From Eumeta japonica (lineage: Eukaryota > Arthropoda > Insecta > Lepidoptera > Psychidae), in assembly GCA_005406025.1 (NCBI GenBank), contig BGZK01001460.1, positions 1 to 64,000 on the forward strand: 64,000 nucleotides of DNA, written 5' to 3'. Positions within the stretch are counted from its first letter, which is position 1. Every line of letters starts with the position of its first letter. The notes beneath the pieces were generated by a model that saw only the letters and a program-made list of their open reading frames with translations, was not told the DNA's origin and ran no database searches. The translations under genes were made by a program, and so were the position numbers. Positions 37,401 to 48,899 of this stretch are shown one piece after another.

Positions 37401-40400
37401 AGCTAACTGACCCGGCAAACGTTGTTCTGCTCTTTCTCGTGGATGACTCACCCATCTACTTAAAGCCCGCAGCTCCACCAGCATGTACATAGAATTAATT
37501 TCTTCATCTTTTTGTATCGATCAATGTTAAGCTTAATCGCGGTCTCGCTTTCGTTTCCTATCCCAGACGCGTTATTAATTCCAATCTTAATTCCACACTT
37601 GTTTTCGACCCTAGTCCCGCCTTTAATTCTGATACTGGTCCCGTTCTCGATTCTCTTCTCCGTCCCACTTTCAATTCTGATTCTACTACCTGTCACAATT
37701 CCGATTTGTACAATGCTGGGGTAAATAATTCGTTCTACTTATTCTGATGCCGATCCTACACTCAATTTTGACCCAAGTCTAGTTATTTATTTTGATTCTC
37801 GTTTTTGCTCTCCGTACTATTTTCAATCCGATACCGTTACTTGTTTAAATCTGCAAAATCTTCTTGTTTCAAAGTATACTAATGAATTAAAATTTAATAT
37901 GGTGCGATCTTTGTGGTTCGCGAAAATATTGTTAATATTTTTGTAATTCCGTCTTATAACAATTGAGATACGAAGTTCTAAGGAAATTAAAATTTGTGTT
38001 TCCTATGTATTTGTAAGAGAAATACGAAAAAAAATAAAATTTTAACAATAATTTAAAACAACAATTTCGTCGAAAAAATTAAGAATAGATTAGACCTCGA
38101 CAACTACGCCACCTATGGGGATAAAAATTATCCTATAGTCCAATATGAATTAAATTACATACAAGTGCCAAGTCACATGAAGATCGGTTGACTTGTTTTA
38201 GAGTTCATGGTGGACAAATATGGTGACTCTAGATTTTTATACATTAAGATCACCTATCACTACTTCCACTAATGAACAGTCATTTCATAAAGGCGTCTTT
38301 ATAACGAATTATAGTTACGACTTGATCTATTTACGATTTTTTGTCGTCAAGTACAAAGCAATAAAGTGTATGTTAAGATTTCGTATCTGTATTGAATAAG
38401 GAAATGTATTTTAATGAACTACCATTTAAATACTCATATAACATTACCAGTACTTATTGAAAATATGTATAATCTGCTTTGTAAGTGTTCAGTGTATGAT
38501 AACATGACGTATCTATGGAGACAATACACGAGACAAATTTGACAAGGTTTGCGATATAAGATAGTGTGATTAATTATTTCAATTATATATTTGCGTAGTT
38601 GTAAATAAATGTTTGTTAATGGTAGATCGTGGATGTCGACACCAGAGAGCCTCTGGGCCCCCGCACGACCGGCGAGATCTGCGTCAAGGGGCCGGTCCTC
38701 ATGAAGGGCTACGTCGGCATTCCGCGCGAGCAGTACCTAGACGAGGAGGGGTTCCTGAAGACCGGCGACCTGGGCTACTACGACGAGGACCATTACGTCT
38801 ATATTGTAGATAGAATTAAAGACGTTATAAAGTATATTGGATTTCAGGTAAACATTACAGTTCTGTTATATTAAGCTCTCAGAGCCCCTTGCTTCTTGAC
38901 CCTTGACGTAAACGACCCTCTGTTCTTAACTGTATCTCATACATTTTTACTCGCTTAAGCGATGCAAAGAAAGCTAATGTACTTTTATATTATGATTATA
39001 TATACGTTTGTTTTTTTTTTTGTGACACTCTAGAGACCAAAAACGTGGGCCGATGGTGAAGATTTATGCGTCAATCGATTTACTTTAATCTCATGAGGGT
39101 CACTAAATCATCAAAGTAAACGAGATTCCACAATAGGTTATCAACTAAACGTCCTATTGTGCAAAAGAAAAAAAACAAAATTGACGAAATTATAACAAGT
39201 GAGGTATCACTGAATAGGTTTTTCATTTAGATTGACAATTTAGGATCTATAACAATTTAAAGTTTGTTAGCAGCCATTTTCATTTATAGTTTCAAAACTT
39301 ATATAAGCTCTGATAAAGTTCTTATAAAAACAAATAATAAGTCTTATGAATGTAAAAATAATTATTATAATTTAATTCTTATAATCGGAAAACAAATCCA
39401 GAATTTTATTGCTTTCGTTACCTAAATCGTTATTTAATGCAGTGACAAAAACATACCTTTTTGAAAATAAATAAATAATAAAATATAAGTACAATATCAA
39501 TATTCATTTGATAACAATATATCGATAAAAGAAATTACGAGACATGCCGTTGGCATCGTTAATGGTGAGATAGCTATTTTAGGATATTGTTAAAACAAAA
39601 TTAAAAAATAATAAATTTAAAAATAATGATTGAAAAATTCAAAAAACCCGACTAGCTGAATTGAATTGAAAACGTGACTACCAAAGTGAACTGAAAAAAT
39701 GAAAACAAAATAATCGAAAAAAAAACATGCAATCAAATATGATAATTATTTGCAGTCGGAGGCTTCAGATCCATATTTCGTTACTTGCTGTGACTCTTGC
39801 TACAAGTATGTCTCCGACTGCAAATATTTATCACATTTAATTCTATAAATTTTTGCATCACCTTGGTTCCATCTTTCTAGTTCACTTAAACGCAGTCGGC
39901 GTTTTTAAATTTTTTATTACTTTTTTTATTGTCATCTACAATAAAGTGCACAACTATAAGCAACCAGTTTAAGTACAGGCTATTTTGTAAAGATATTGTA
40001 TAATATTATTTCCAAATCCAACTTTAAAAAAGATGACAGATAATTTTAAACTTGACAATCGATAAAGAAATTATTATAAGATTGATAACCTGTCAGTTAG
40101 CATAAATTAACGATTTTAATGATAAAGAGATACATTATTATTTTCTAATTTTACAATTATAAGCTAATTGTATCATTCATATTTGAAAAAAATTCGCAGT
40201 CCTACATAGTCTTACATATTTAATACGTCTTTTAGTCCATGAATTTCCAATTAACATACCTTAAAACCGTTTGTTACTTATTGTATCGAAAAATCATCAA
40301 TATTAGGTACCTCCTGCTGAATTGGAGGCTGTATTGCTGCAGCACAGCGCCGTCATGGAAGCTGGAGTCGTAGGGCGGCCAGACCCCGAGTACGATGAGC

Positions 40401-41686
40401 TGCCCACGGCATTCGTAGTCAAGCAGCCTGGCGCAAAAGTAACGGAACAGGAGCTGATCGACTTCGTTGCATCACAAGTCAGTATAACTTGGATGTCAAA
40501 AACAATATACTATTTATATTGGAATACTACGTTGGAAAGAATGAAGAATGAAGAAGACGTACGGCGACGTACCAAAGATTTCGAATTTCAAAAATATTCC
40601 AATATAAATTGATCAGTTCATCTGTAAATGACAAGACTAAGAATTTATATTATATATAGAAATATATGGTATGTAGCTCATAATACCTACAAATCGACAA
40701 TAAAATGAATACGTACTAACTTTATATGAAGTTAGTAATAACTATCATCAATTCATCAATAATTGTCATATAAATCTTGAAGATCTGTAATTGTATATTT
40801 TTCATAATTTGTAAGGTTCAATTTTACAAGGCACTTGTTTGTTATTTACAATATCGGCATATAATACTAACAATAATAATAAATAGCTACCACTTTGGAT
40901 TCAAATAGTTGTAAAACTTGTATTTGCTCTAAATATGGCATTTTTGGCCACCCGTTAATTGAAACAATGACGTGAAATTCTAAGCTGAATAAAACAGAAC
41001 GAATTTAGTTTCTTAATATAAAAACGATATGAGTGTATCAGATTATAAGCACACAGAATTACTGAGCTCAAATTCATTGCTCATCGCATTATTTATAAAA
41101 ACATAATGAATTTGGTTTTGATAAAATTATAGGTAGGTACATATTTTACAATGTCAGTATCAATCAATAGTTTTCTTTCCCTGTGTTTCACCTACTTTAC
41201 CTATATCCGACTTTGTTTATCACGTGTTGCGAATAACAAAAATAATCGAAACTACCTCTAAAATCATCATCATCTTCATCATCATCGCTCGACCTTCAGC
41301 CAGTCGCAATGACTGAAAGGGACAAGTCCCGATACACCGAAGGGAGCGTAAATATCGGGGGGAGTGTAGGTTTTAGCTTGGATTAGGAGTGACGGGAGTG
41401 TAGAGCCAGCCGGTATTCGTGCAACCTTTAGCCAGAAACTGGATTCGGGATAGGTAATAGATACTATAGTGTGTCAATAAATATTGTGGGGAAGGTATGT
41501 TCCTTTTGTTTCTCCTAAAATAAAAAAAAAAATCAGAGATTTCAAAATACAAGCCCATGTGTTTTACAGGTGTCACCTTACATGCAACTACGAGGCGGTG
41601 TGAAGTTTGTCGCAGTACTTCCAAGGAACCCGCGCGGAAAATTACTGCGCAGGGAATTGAAGGAAATGATCAAGGAAGTGGATTGA
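28427..41686 (+). CDS. Copy B: luciferase-like / 4-coumarate-CoA-ligase-like adenylate-forming enzyme, 9 exons, 531 aa
   Basis: Most complete copy. Exons: 28427-28546, 31948-32155, 34159-34474, 35801-35963, 36042-36187, 36628-36760, 38626-38847, 40307-40477, 41570-41686. Phases join to one stop-free frame ending EMIKEVD and TGA. N-domain: [13 protein letters not shown]-loop (about residues 200-211) and GYGMTE (about 340). C-domain: [20 protein letters not shown], hinge, [11 protein letters not shown], and [11 protein letters not shown] with the catalytic lysine near residue 520. Length fits the family. The FHHGFG histidine region reads [11 protein letters not shown], and SGGAPLS reads SRSFYLH, so the adenine pocket is atypical. 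Intron 4 begins GC (AAG|GCAAAT), so correct splicing is not certain. No peroxisomal C-terminus. Adenylation followed by CoA thioesterification is inferred from family; substrate is unknown. Confidence 0.88.
28825..29560. repeat. Lepidopteran-type interspersed repeat in copy B intron 1
   Basis: It starts near GAGCATGTCGGACCATGCTC followed by AGGGTTCCGTAGCCATTAC and ends with AGACGGACGGATGGACAAAC, TTCCGTTTTTGCCATTTTGG and AAACCCTAATAATG. This layout is familiar from abundant lepidopteran repeats. The same element lies in copy C intron 1 at about 44430-45131. Confidence 0.55.
29700..30668 (-). mobile_element. Mariner element with broken transposase, copy B intron 1
   Basis: Antisense to the host gene. 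The transposase begins at the ATG complementary to 30666-30668 ([19 protein letters not shown]), continues [20 protein letters not shown] (30367-30561), then [20 protein letters not shown] with [13 protein letters not shown] (30087-30284), and ends near 29700 with [12 protein letters not shown]. Frameshifts and stops separate the blocks. The GDEKW block marks the first catalytic aspartates of the D,D34D family. The same insertion is present in copy C. Confidence 0.85.
32156..32610 (+). repeat. 116-bp tandem array of exon 2 tail plus donor, copy B intron 2
   Basis: Three exact-length units (32156-32271, 32272-32387, 32388-32503) each contain the intron start, then about 65 bp matching the end of exon 2 (GGCGCCACCTACACC, GACGTGACCGCCGGCAAG) and a fresh GGTAAAA or GGTAAGG donor. 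A degenerate fourth unit follows to about 32610. Copy C has only the degenerate unit. Units are nearly identical, hence recent. Their length is not a multiple of three and each holds in-frame stops in the intronic part, so including them would break the protein. Confidence 0.92.
32870..33065. repeat. Imperfect hexamer-like tract in copy B intron 2
   Basis: Pyrimidine-rich sequence (GATCCCGGTCC, TTTTGATTCTACC, CGCTCTTAATTCCGCTCTCG) similar to the tracts in intron 6 of B and C. Its counterpart in copy C is at 51290-51440. Confidence 0.5.
34570..34690 (-). repeat. LINE 3' UTR fragment in copy B intron 3
   Basis: ACTCACGCCTATTTCTCTCA and GGTAGGCAGAGACTATAAAT match 53165-53260 in copy C, where the same sequence is the 3' end of a longer LINE with coding remains. 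Only this tail is found in B. Confidence 0.55.
34725..35288. repeat. Inverted arm plus long palindrome in copy B intron 3
   Basis: 34725-34925 is the reverse complement of 24765-24960 in the remnant copy, whereas 35155-35265 matches 24650-24765 in direct orientation. 35188-35288 forms a near-perfect hairpin with about 46-bp arms (start AACTATTTTCTGTTC, centre CATTTCA). This suggests a fold-back element or a local inversion. Confidence 0.75.
35964..35969 (+). other. Non-canonical GC donor of copy B intron 4
   Basis: The exon 4 boundary reads AAG|GCAAAT, while copies A and C have AAG|GTAAGT and AAG|GTAATG at the same place. No GT lies nearby to replace it. Read-through adds three residues (ANI) and a stop. 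GC-AG introns exist at low frequency, so splicing may still work. Confidence 0.8.
37406..37830. repeat. Interspersed repeat with hexamer-like tract, copy B intron 6
   Basis: Starts CTGACCCGGCAAACGTTG, passes GGATGACTCACCCATCTAC and GCAGCTCCACCAGCATG, then a pyrimidine-rich tract (TTCCAATCTTAATTCC, GACCCTAGTCCCG and similar). Shared with copy C and the remnant copy, so it predates their separation. Confidence 0.65.
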
Positions 41687-41767
41687 GTCCAGCAACTCAA
41701 TCGAATAAAATAATTCATCTAAGTGACAATTATCACTTACATAAATTTTAATTAACTATACGTTTTA

Positions 41768-41773
41768 AATAAA
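41768..41773 (+). terminator. AATAAA polyadenylation signal, copy B
   Basis: AATAAA lies 82 bp after the TGA of copy B and is followed by a T/GT-rich stretch (TTGTACTTTTCGTGC). Confidence 0.6.
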
Positions 41774-43929
41774 TATTGTACTTTTCGTGCTTTTATTTCA
41801 TTTCTTCGTTTGGAAACCAATATCTATACTAATATAATGTTTGAGTTCGCTTACAAAAATATGTATACGATGTTTTTGTGAACTTACATCATTCATATTG
41901 AAACCATAGTTATTACAACTATGTGCATAAAAATATAAATAAAAAAGCGAGGTCATACTACTGATTAACCGCTCTAACTGTACTTTTTCGAAATCACAGT
42001 TTCGCAGTAAGGTAAGCGGATTTTTACAAAGAATGCATTTCACAACACACAAAAGAAAAAAAAATAAAAGAAAGACAAATAATAATGCTTCTGTAATTAG
42101 ATGCTTCAGAGTTAATAGAGATATAGCGATATCTCGCTGATGAAAATTTTTCAACAAGTGTTTTTTACAATATTTTTTTAAACTACCGATGAATTCCAAA
42201 ATCCTTCCAGTTCTTCTCCTTAAAAAAATACTTATGTCGCTGCTATATGCATCAACATCGATTGATGTGTTGAAGAACAATTATTTCCGAATAATTTATG
42301 AAGAAGTGTACTTTTGAAATATTTTTTAAAATCCTCTACCTATAGGTTCTAAAATCCACACAGTTGTCTTAGAAAAACAACGTCGACCATCGCAAACTAT
42401 ATAACAATTGGTCGATTTTTTGAAGATATAATTAACTTAAGTTCAGCAAAAAGAGTGTTTTATAAAAACTTTTATAGATCTTGTTAGATTGATGTTCAGT
42501 ATCCATCAAATTTCTTTACTTAAAAAGCTGCATTGAATACCTAAAGCAGACCAAGATCGAACAACGTGTTCGACATATATCTTAGTTTAAAATTTAAAAA
42601 ACATCATTTTAATTAAATGAATCTGAATGTTTGAACTCGACGAGTTGAAAAAGCATTAAAATTATACTTTTAATACGTTTAACACAAACATAAATCTTTT
42701 GAGTCAAACTGAATAAATCTCTACTAGGTATATACCTAGCAAATATATATTTGCAGACTTTGAGCTCGAAAGTAGCAGAAAATGAGCAGGAATGGCTTAT
42801 ACGGTAAACCGTTTATTGAATTTATAAGTTCGAAAAGCTTAAAAATAAATCTTTTATCTCTCACACAACTATATTTTTGAAGTCGAGGAGTTTGAAAAAC
42901 GCATTGACAAATATTATAGCAGAAAGTTTTGGGGATTGCTATTTTACAGATTTTTGATGTTGTAGTGCTTATTATGTTTATATTCCCCAAAGCACAATAG
43001 ATAGTTGTCGACTGACGCCCAGTTTATCTTGTCAAACTGAAAAGAAATATTTGTTAATTATTTGCAAATTTCAGTAAATGGCTGGATAAAAAAATAAAAT
43101 AAAAACTATTATGTTTTATTGAGCTATCTGCTTTTTGAAATATTGAATTTACTCCTGAAGTAAAACTGAAGATTCAAGAATGCCAATGGATTTGATAGAT
43201 CATATTCTTGGAATAATGAATGCAATAATAGGCTAATGGAAAATATATAGGAAAGAACCCGTGAATATCTTCTGTATTGAAAACGATAGCCCTAATAGAG
43301 AAATGAAGTGTTAGTCGCAACTCTAAAATAATCATAAAACAATAATTTGATAATTAAATCTTTTTTATATGCTTTTATTTAGTTTCAACTGGGCCGGTGG
43401 GTGTCTATGGGTAATCAAATCTTACAAGTTTAATTTGAACCAGTTCCCAGTCTTTAATTGAACTGAATTTTTTTCTGAACTATCATATAGGACCCTTGGG
43501 TTCTGGTGATGGAACAAGAAGTATTGGTATTTAAAGAGTTCCGTTAGGAGATTAGCTGCAAAGGGAACTGTAAAAAAACATGATAAAACATATGAATGGA
43601 TAAAATTAAATTTGTGGAAAAGATATTATAAATATATATTTTTTTGTATACATTTAATAAATTTTAAAATTTTGCGCTTTCATTCAATGCATTTTGTCTC
43701 ATGAAAGTATCAAGGCTTATTTTTAAACATCGATTATTTTAATAGTATTTAAATTGTTTTCGTATACCTTTAATAAAATCCAATCTTTTAAACGAACACC
43801 TTTTGTTTGCACCTAGTCTTGTTTTTATTTCACATATGCACTCTATACGATTTGAACATTTTAAATTGATGCATATTGTATATAAGTGATGCATTTGTGT
43901 TTGTAAATCGTTAACATCTTCTTTTATAG
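41774..43929. other. Intergenic region between copies B and C
   Basis: A 160-aa minus-strand ORF (41798-42280) and an 84-aa one (42736-42990) show no recognisable domain and have AT-driven composition. From about 42910 on, the sequence matches the region upstream of copy B (from about 26890), without the solo LTR. Confidence 0.55.
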
Positions 43930-44036
43930 AACCATCTGTTATAATAGTAGCAATATAAAGAACTGTAAATAAATTGCATACAAGTCACGTCGAACAGTCG
44001 AAAGCCTGCATCAGCCGAAGTAACTATTTGAAAAAG
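43930..44036 (+). promoter_or_regulatory. Putative promoter and 5' UTR of copy C
   Basis: Carries ACCATCTGTTATAATAGTAG, AATATAAAG, AAATAAATTG and GAACAGTCGAAAG in the same order and spacing as copy B. Core elements are inferred only. Confidence 0.45.
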
Positions 44037-44429
44037 ATGTTAGCGCCTAAAAAATTTCTACGCGGAGATCCAGAATTCCAAGTGCCTGCCCATTTAAATT
44101 TTGGTCAATATATGATCCAATGTTTACGTAAAATAGACAAAAATTTAAAGGCGTTGGTGAGTACGTGCTCAAAATTTTCATAATTTTTTTAAAGTGCGGT
44201 AACCATCCTTTCAACTCAACATTTTCATATTAATTTGTACCAATTCGTAAAATAAATGTTATACGTAATTTTTACATGGAATTACGTGAATTGTATATTA
44301 ATTAGGATTATATGCCTTAAATTTTTTTAAATATTCTTATTTCATTTACATCATTTGAAAATTTTTCGTATTTTCCAATTATTATTATTTCGGGATCTTT
44401 AACTCTAGCATCTAAAACATAAAAAAAAA

Positions 44430-45225
44430 ACCGGCTAAGAGCATATCGGACCATGTCAGTATAGGGTTCCGTAACCGTTACTACAACGTACTATGTCTTT
44501 ACCTTTTTTCCATTTTTCACGCACATAATAGGTATATGCAATTTAGCCGCCTATAACTAGATAAAAAGTAGATATGTTAACTATTACTCTTAAACTAATG
44601 TAAGCTAAGGTGAATCAGCAAAAGAGCGTACTTTTAAAAGCGTACACTTACGTCCTTTTATTGAGAAGCGCAGTTTTTCGGCAAAAGCTCAAAAACGATC
44701 CAATCATGTTCGAAATAATTTTTGTTGATATTTTATGATAAATGGTTCAAAGAATAAAGGAAAGAGGACACAATTTCTGCAAATTTTGCAACAATATTTT
44801 TCGAAATTCTTATGGTAATCTGAAACATTTTTCAACAACCTAAGTATTTTTAAAAGAACTGTCGAAATATATGCCAGACGTTGATACTTGCCGGAAAAAA
44901 ATTATCCAGCTTCTGTCACATCCATGGAGTGCCCCCTAGAAATATTTGCCTTTGTTATTTAACTACCAAACTAAGTAGCGGCTTATATACGACACCTGCA
45001 CTAAAAATTTCATCAAATACATGTCTTGTAATTATTTAATAAAATGCCTGTGACATACAGACAAACGAACGAACAAACAGACATGATGAAACTATAAGGG
45101 TTCCGTTTTTACCACTTTGGTTCGAACCCTAACAGCGAGAGTTACATAGGCCACCCAGTGGCAATGAAGTTCCTTTCGCATTATATAAGGTTTGAGAAAA
45201 GTTTTTCATGTTAAGTATATAAAAT
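44430..45225. repeat. Interspersed repeat and left copy of a 279-bp duplication, copy C intron 1
   Basis: The repeat starts near GAGCATATCGGACCATGTCA and matches 28825-29560 of copy B. Its last part, 44947-45225, is repeated at 48590-48870 beyond the RTE insertion (shared strings include GACGAACGAACAAACAGACA with its neighbours and CTATAAGGGTTCCGTTTTTA). Confidence 0.75.
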
Positions 45226-45945
45226 AAATAAATAAAAAAACCTTTTATTTCTTGCTTTCATAATAAAGTTATACTACATGCACGCAAATTGTGTACAATT
45301 TTTGAATTTATTTGCATTTCAATGTTTTAAATTCAAAATTATAAAATTATAAATTAAAATAAAAAATTATAAATTAAATTGAAATTTAAATATTAAAAAT
45401 AATAAAAATAAAAAGTTTAAAAATAAAAATAAAAATTAAAAATTTAAATTTAAAATTAAAATTAAATAATAAAATTTAATTATTAAAAGTAAATATTAAA
45501 ATTAAATATTAAAATTAAAAATTAAAAGTAAAAATTAAAAATTAAAATTAAAAATCAAATTTAAAATTTTAATTTTAAATTTGATTTTTAATTAATTAAT
45601 TAATTAATTTAATTTTGGTTTTTAAACCAAAATTAAAAATTAAAATTAAAAACCAAAATTTAATTTAAAGTTAGACTTTTAATTTAATGGAAAAAATAAA
45701 AATATGATTGGACCTTAATTTTTGTCGTACTTAGTAAATAATTATTTTAAATAATATAATTGATTCCATTTCATTTTAAAGATAATATGATTTAAAAAAT
45801 ATATTGATCATATAATAATAATTCATAACTTCATCATAATTTTTAGTTAGATAAATAATTAGTTTCGAATTAATGTTGTAATGGATATAATATCAATATG
45901 TATTGATTTAATCAATAATATATATTCAAGGTTTGCATTCTGTTT
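45226..45945. repeat. Extremely AT-rich block with palindromes
   Basis: Built from AAATTAAA-like words; 45555-45595 is a self-complementary stretch centred on TTTTAATTTTAAA, and 45606-45662 repeats this with AACCAAAATTAAAAA words. No counterpart exists in copy B intron 1, so it arrived with the RTE insertion or after. Confidence 0.7.
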
Positions 45946-48588
45946 AACAGAATTCTTGCTAATAGCAAGAACCCTCTCCTTGAAAGGTAAAGGCCTGCTC
46001 CAGAGATGACCAGTAACTCTCTATTCTCTGCGGCTCGTAACCATTGAGTACCTGCTACTTTAATCATATCATCTGCCCAGCGTGCATTTGGTCTTCCTCT
46101 TCTTCTCTGTCCTGGTGGGCCTGTCCATTGCGTTGTCTTTCTAGTCCATCGATTGTCACTCAGCCTTGCTACGTGTTCTGCCCAACGCCATTTGAGCTTT
46201 TGCGAGTTGCTAAGAGCGTCAATGACTTTCGTTTTCTGTCTTATATCAGTATAGCGGATCTTTTGGATTTACTTGATTGTCAGAATGCTTCTTTCCATAC
46301 TCCTTTGGCAGGATGTAATTTTATTTTTTACTTTTCTAGTAAATTTCCAAGTTTGGCAGGCGTATGTTAATGAGGGGAGTAGGCAAGTGTTCATGACTTT
46401 TGCTTTCATTCGTATGGTCATATCGCTTTTGATAATTTCTTTGAGACTCCAGAACTTTTTCCATGTGATGTTGACTCTTCTCTTTACTTCGAGTTCGTTG
46501 TTTTGTCGATTGAATGAAATTTGCTTACCCAGATAGATGTAAGCATTGACATATGTTAAGGATGAATTTTCTATATTGGTCTTTCAGTATGGTTTGTCAT
46601 GATATTAGTTTTTGTCAGATTAATTTCTAAGCCCACTTTACGACTTTCTTCGTGTAGAGTGTTTATCATTTCTTGCAGTTGATTTGTGCTTTTTGAGAGT
46701 AGGACTATGTCGTCGGCAAATCTTAAGTGACTCAAGTAACGTCCATTTATATTGATACCAACTTTTTCCCAGTTTAGTTTGCCAATGATGGTCTCTAGCA
46801 CCGCTATGAAGATAGTTGGTGAGAGCGGGTCTCCCTGCCGTATACCTTTACTTATTTGCATGGGTAGCCCTATAGTCTCTAGTTTCACTCTGCTAGTACT
46901 GTTATCGTAGATGTTCTTTATGACTTTTATGTAGTCTAGTGGCACTCCTTGTGAGAGTAGAGTTTCCCATATTGATAAGTGGAACAGTGAGTCAAATGCT
47001 TTTTGGTAGTCAATAAAGACAGTATAGAGTGGGCTCTTGAATTCTTGGTAATTTTCTATCAGCATTTCTAGCGAATGTATATGATCCACAGTTGAAAAAC
47101 CTCTTTTAAAACCCGCCTGTTCAATAGGTTGATATTTCTCTGTGCTTTTTTTATTTTTCTCTCTATTATTAAGGAGAACAGTTTATATAGGGATGGTAGT
47201 AGGCTTATCAGTCTGTAATTACCTATGATATTTGGGTCTCCTTTTTATAAAGCAAGATAATATCAGACTCGGACCATTGAAGAGGGGTATGAGAGCTGTT
47301 CAGTATTTGATTAAACAGTACTGTTAGTAGTTTTGCTAGATGCTCGCATCCAGTCTTTATGACTTCATTGGTGATCCCGTCGGGGCCTAGGCTTTTCTCT
47401 GTTTTTAGAGATTTAATCCCTTTAATCATTTCGGATTCGTCTATGATTGCTCTTTCCTCTATTCTATTTATGTGCGGTAATTCATATGAATTACTGGTAT
47501 ATTATTCGGTACGCTGAATAGTTTTTTGTAAAATCGGTTGCTAATTTCATAATTTCTGTTCTATTTTGAGTATTTTTTGTTTTGTTTTTCATCTCTTCAA
47601 TCCATGATTTATGTGTTTTCAGTTCCTTATATGCTTTCTTGACACTATTTGTAGTATCAAGGTGTTTTTCGATTATTCTTGTGCGGTACGCTTTATAGTC
47701 TAGATTGATAAGTTTACTAATGAGTTTGTAGAGTGCTTTTAGTTCATTTTTCATGGCTCTTGATTTCGGTTTTGTCTTTTGTGATTCCCGTCTTCTGTAG
47801 ATTAACGCCTTCGTGCGTGCTGATAGGGCTTGGTTTTTCCCTTGATTTGTACTGGATGAAACCTCATAAGCTTTTTTCAGGCTGGCGTCTATTGCGTTTG
47901 TAATATCGTCGTAGTGATTATTAATGGTCTCCTCGTCCCTCCAGTTCTCTAGTAGGCTTATCAAGCAACTGTTTAACGTTTGTTTATAGGTTTACATTTC
48001 TTCTTCGTTCTTTAATGGAGCCTGGGGCATTAGCCGAACTTGCACCGACTTTTTGTTTTGGGAAGAATGTTTAATGCTGCTCTCACTGCTCTATGATCCG
48101 ACGAGTAAGTGACGTTTAAAACCTGTATATCATATATGTATCTGTGTGGATTTGTTAAAATGTAGTATATTTCGTTCTTTATTTTACCGTTAGGAGATCT
48201 CCAAGTCCATCTTTGTTTATTATTTTTTTTAAAAAAGGTGTTCATAACAGCAAAATTGTTCTCGTACGCAAAATCAATGAGTCTCTTTCCTCTACAGTTT
48301 CTATCTCGGTAGCCGTGTTTAAAAGTGGCGGGTTCGTTGAGATTGGTTTGTCCTATTTTGGTGTTGAAGTCGCCCATGACTATAATATTGTTATCTGAGA
48401 GTTGTATAGCTTTGTCAAAAGTACTGTAAAAAAATTCTAATTCCTCGTCACTCAACGCTTCCGTTGGAGCGTAAACTTGAATAATGCTTAATTCTAAGCA
48501 ATTGACATTAATCCTTAACAGCGCTACTCTTTCTGATAGACCTGTAAAGCTTGTGATGTATCTTTTCAGATATTTCTTGACAATAAAC
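45946..48588 (-). mobile_element. 5'-truncated RTE-type non-LTR retrotransposon
   Basis: Antisense in copy C intron 1. Endonuclease region near 48030-48560 has VYAPTEALSDEEL, GDFNTKIG, WTWRSPNG and SSDHRAVRA; its N-terminal part is missing. A linker follows (47491-47964), then RT: SLGPDGITNEVIK (47223-47429) and DYQKAFDS, GIRQGDPLSPTIF, LRFADDIVLL (46571-47089). The tail to about 45950 encodes GRPNARWADDMIKVAGTQW-like sequence across several frames. The FADD catalytic box is intact, but frameshifts and truncation make it inactive. Confidence 0.88.
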
Positions 48589-48589
48589 T

Positions 48590-48870
48590 ATTTGCTTTTG
48601 TTATTTAACTGCCAAACTAAGTAACGGCTTACATACGACACCTACACTAAAGTTTTCATCAATACATGTCTTGTAATTATTGAATAAAATACCTGTGACA
48701 TACAGACAGACGAACGAACAAACAGACATGATGAAACTATAAGGGTTCCGTTTTTACCACTTTGGTTCGAACCCTAACAACGAGAGTTACATAGGACACC
48801 CAGTGGGAATGAAGTTCCTTTCGCATTATATAAGGTTTGGGAAAAGTTTTTCATATTAAGTATATAAAAT
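48590..48870. repeat. Right copy of the 279-bp duplication flanking the RTE
   Basis: Aligns to 44947-45225 with several percent substitutions, then continues into sequence homologous to copy B, while the left copy is continuous with the upstream part. The pair therefore brackets the inserted 3.4 kb. Confidence 0.85.
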
Positions 48871-48899
48871 GAAGATAATTTTATTCTTATTTAATTAAC

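Noticed and set aside
40478..40612. Read-through extension of copy B exon 8
   Set aside because: The frame continues past the CAA|GTCAGT donor by chance; the family pattern continues instead in exon 9 at 41570.
41250..41300. ATCATC run suggesting a microsatellite locus
   Set aside because: Too short and interrupted to matter; no features attach to it.
41798..42280. 160-aa minus-strand ORF with a hydrophobic segment
   Set aside because: AT-driven codon content, no recognisable domain, no promoter or conserved context; kept only as intergenic description.
46044..46536. Plus-strand ORFs of 108 and 87 aa
   Set aside because: Antisense of the RTE reverse transcriptase C-terminal region, whose minus-strand motifs are clear.
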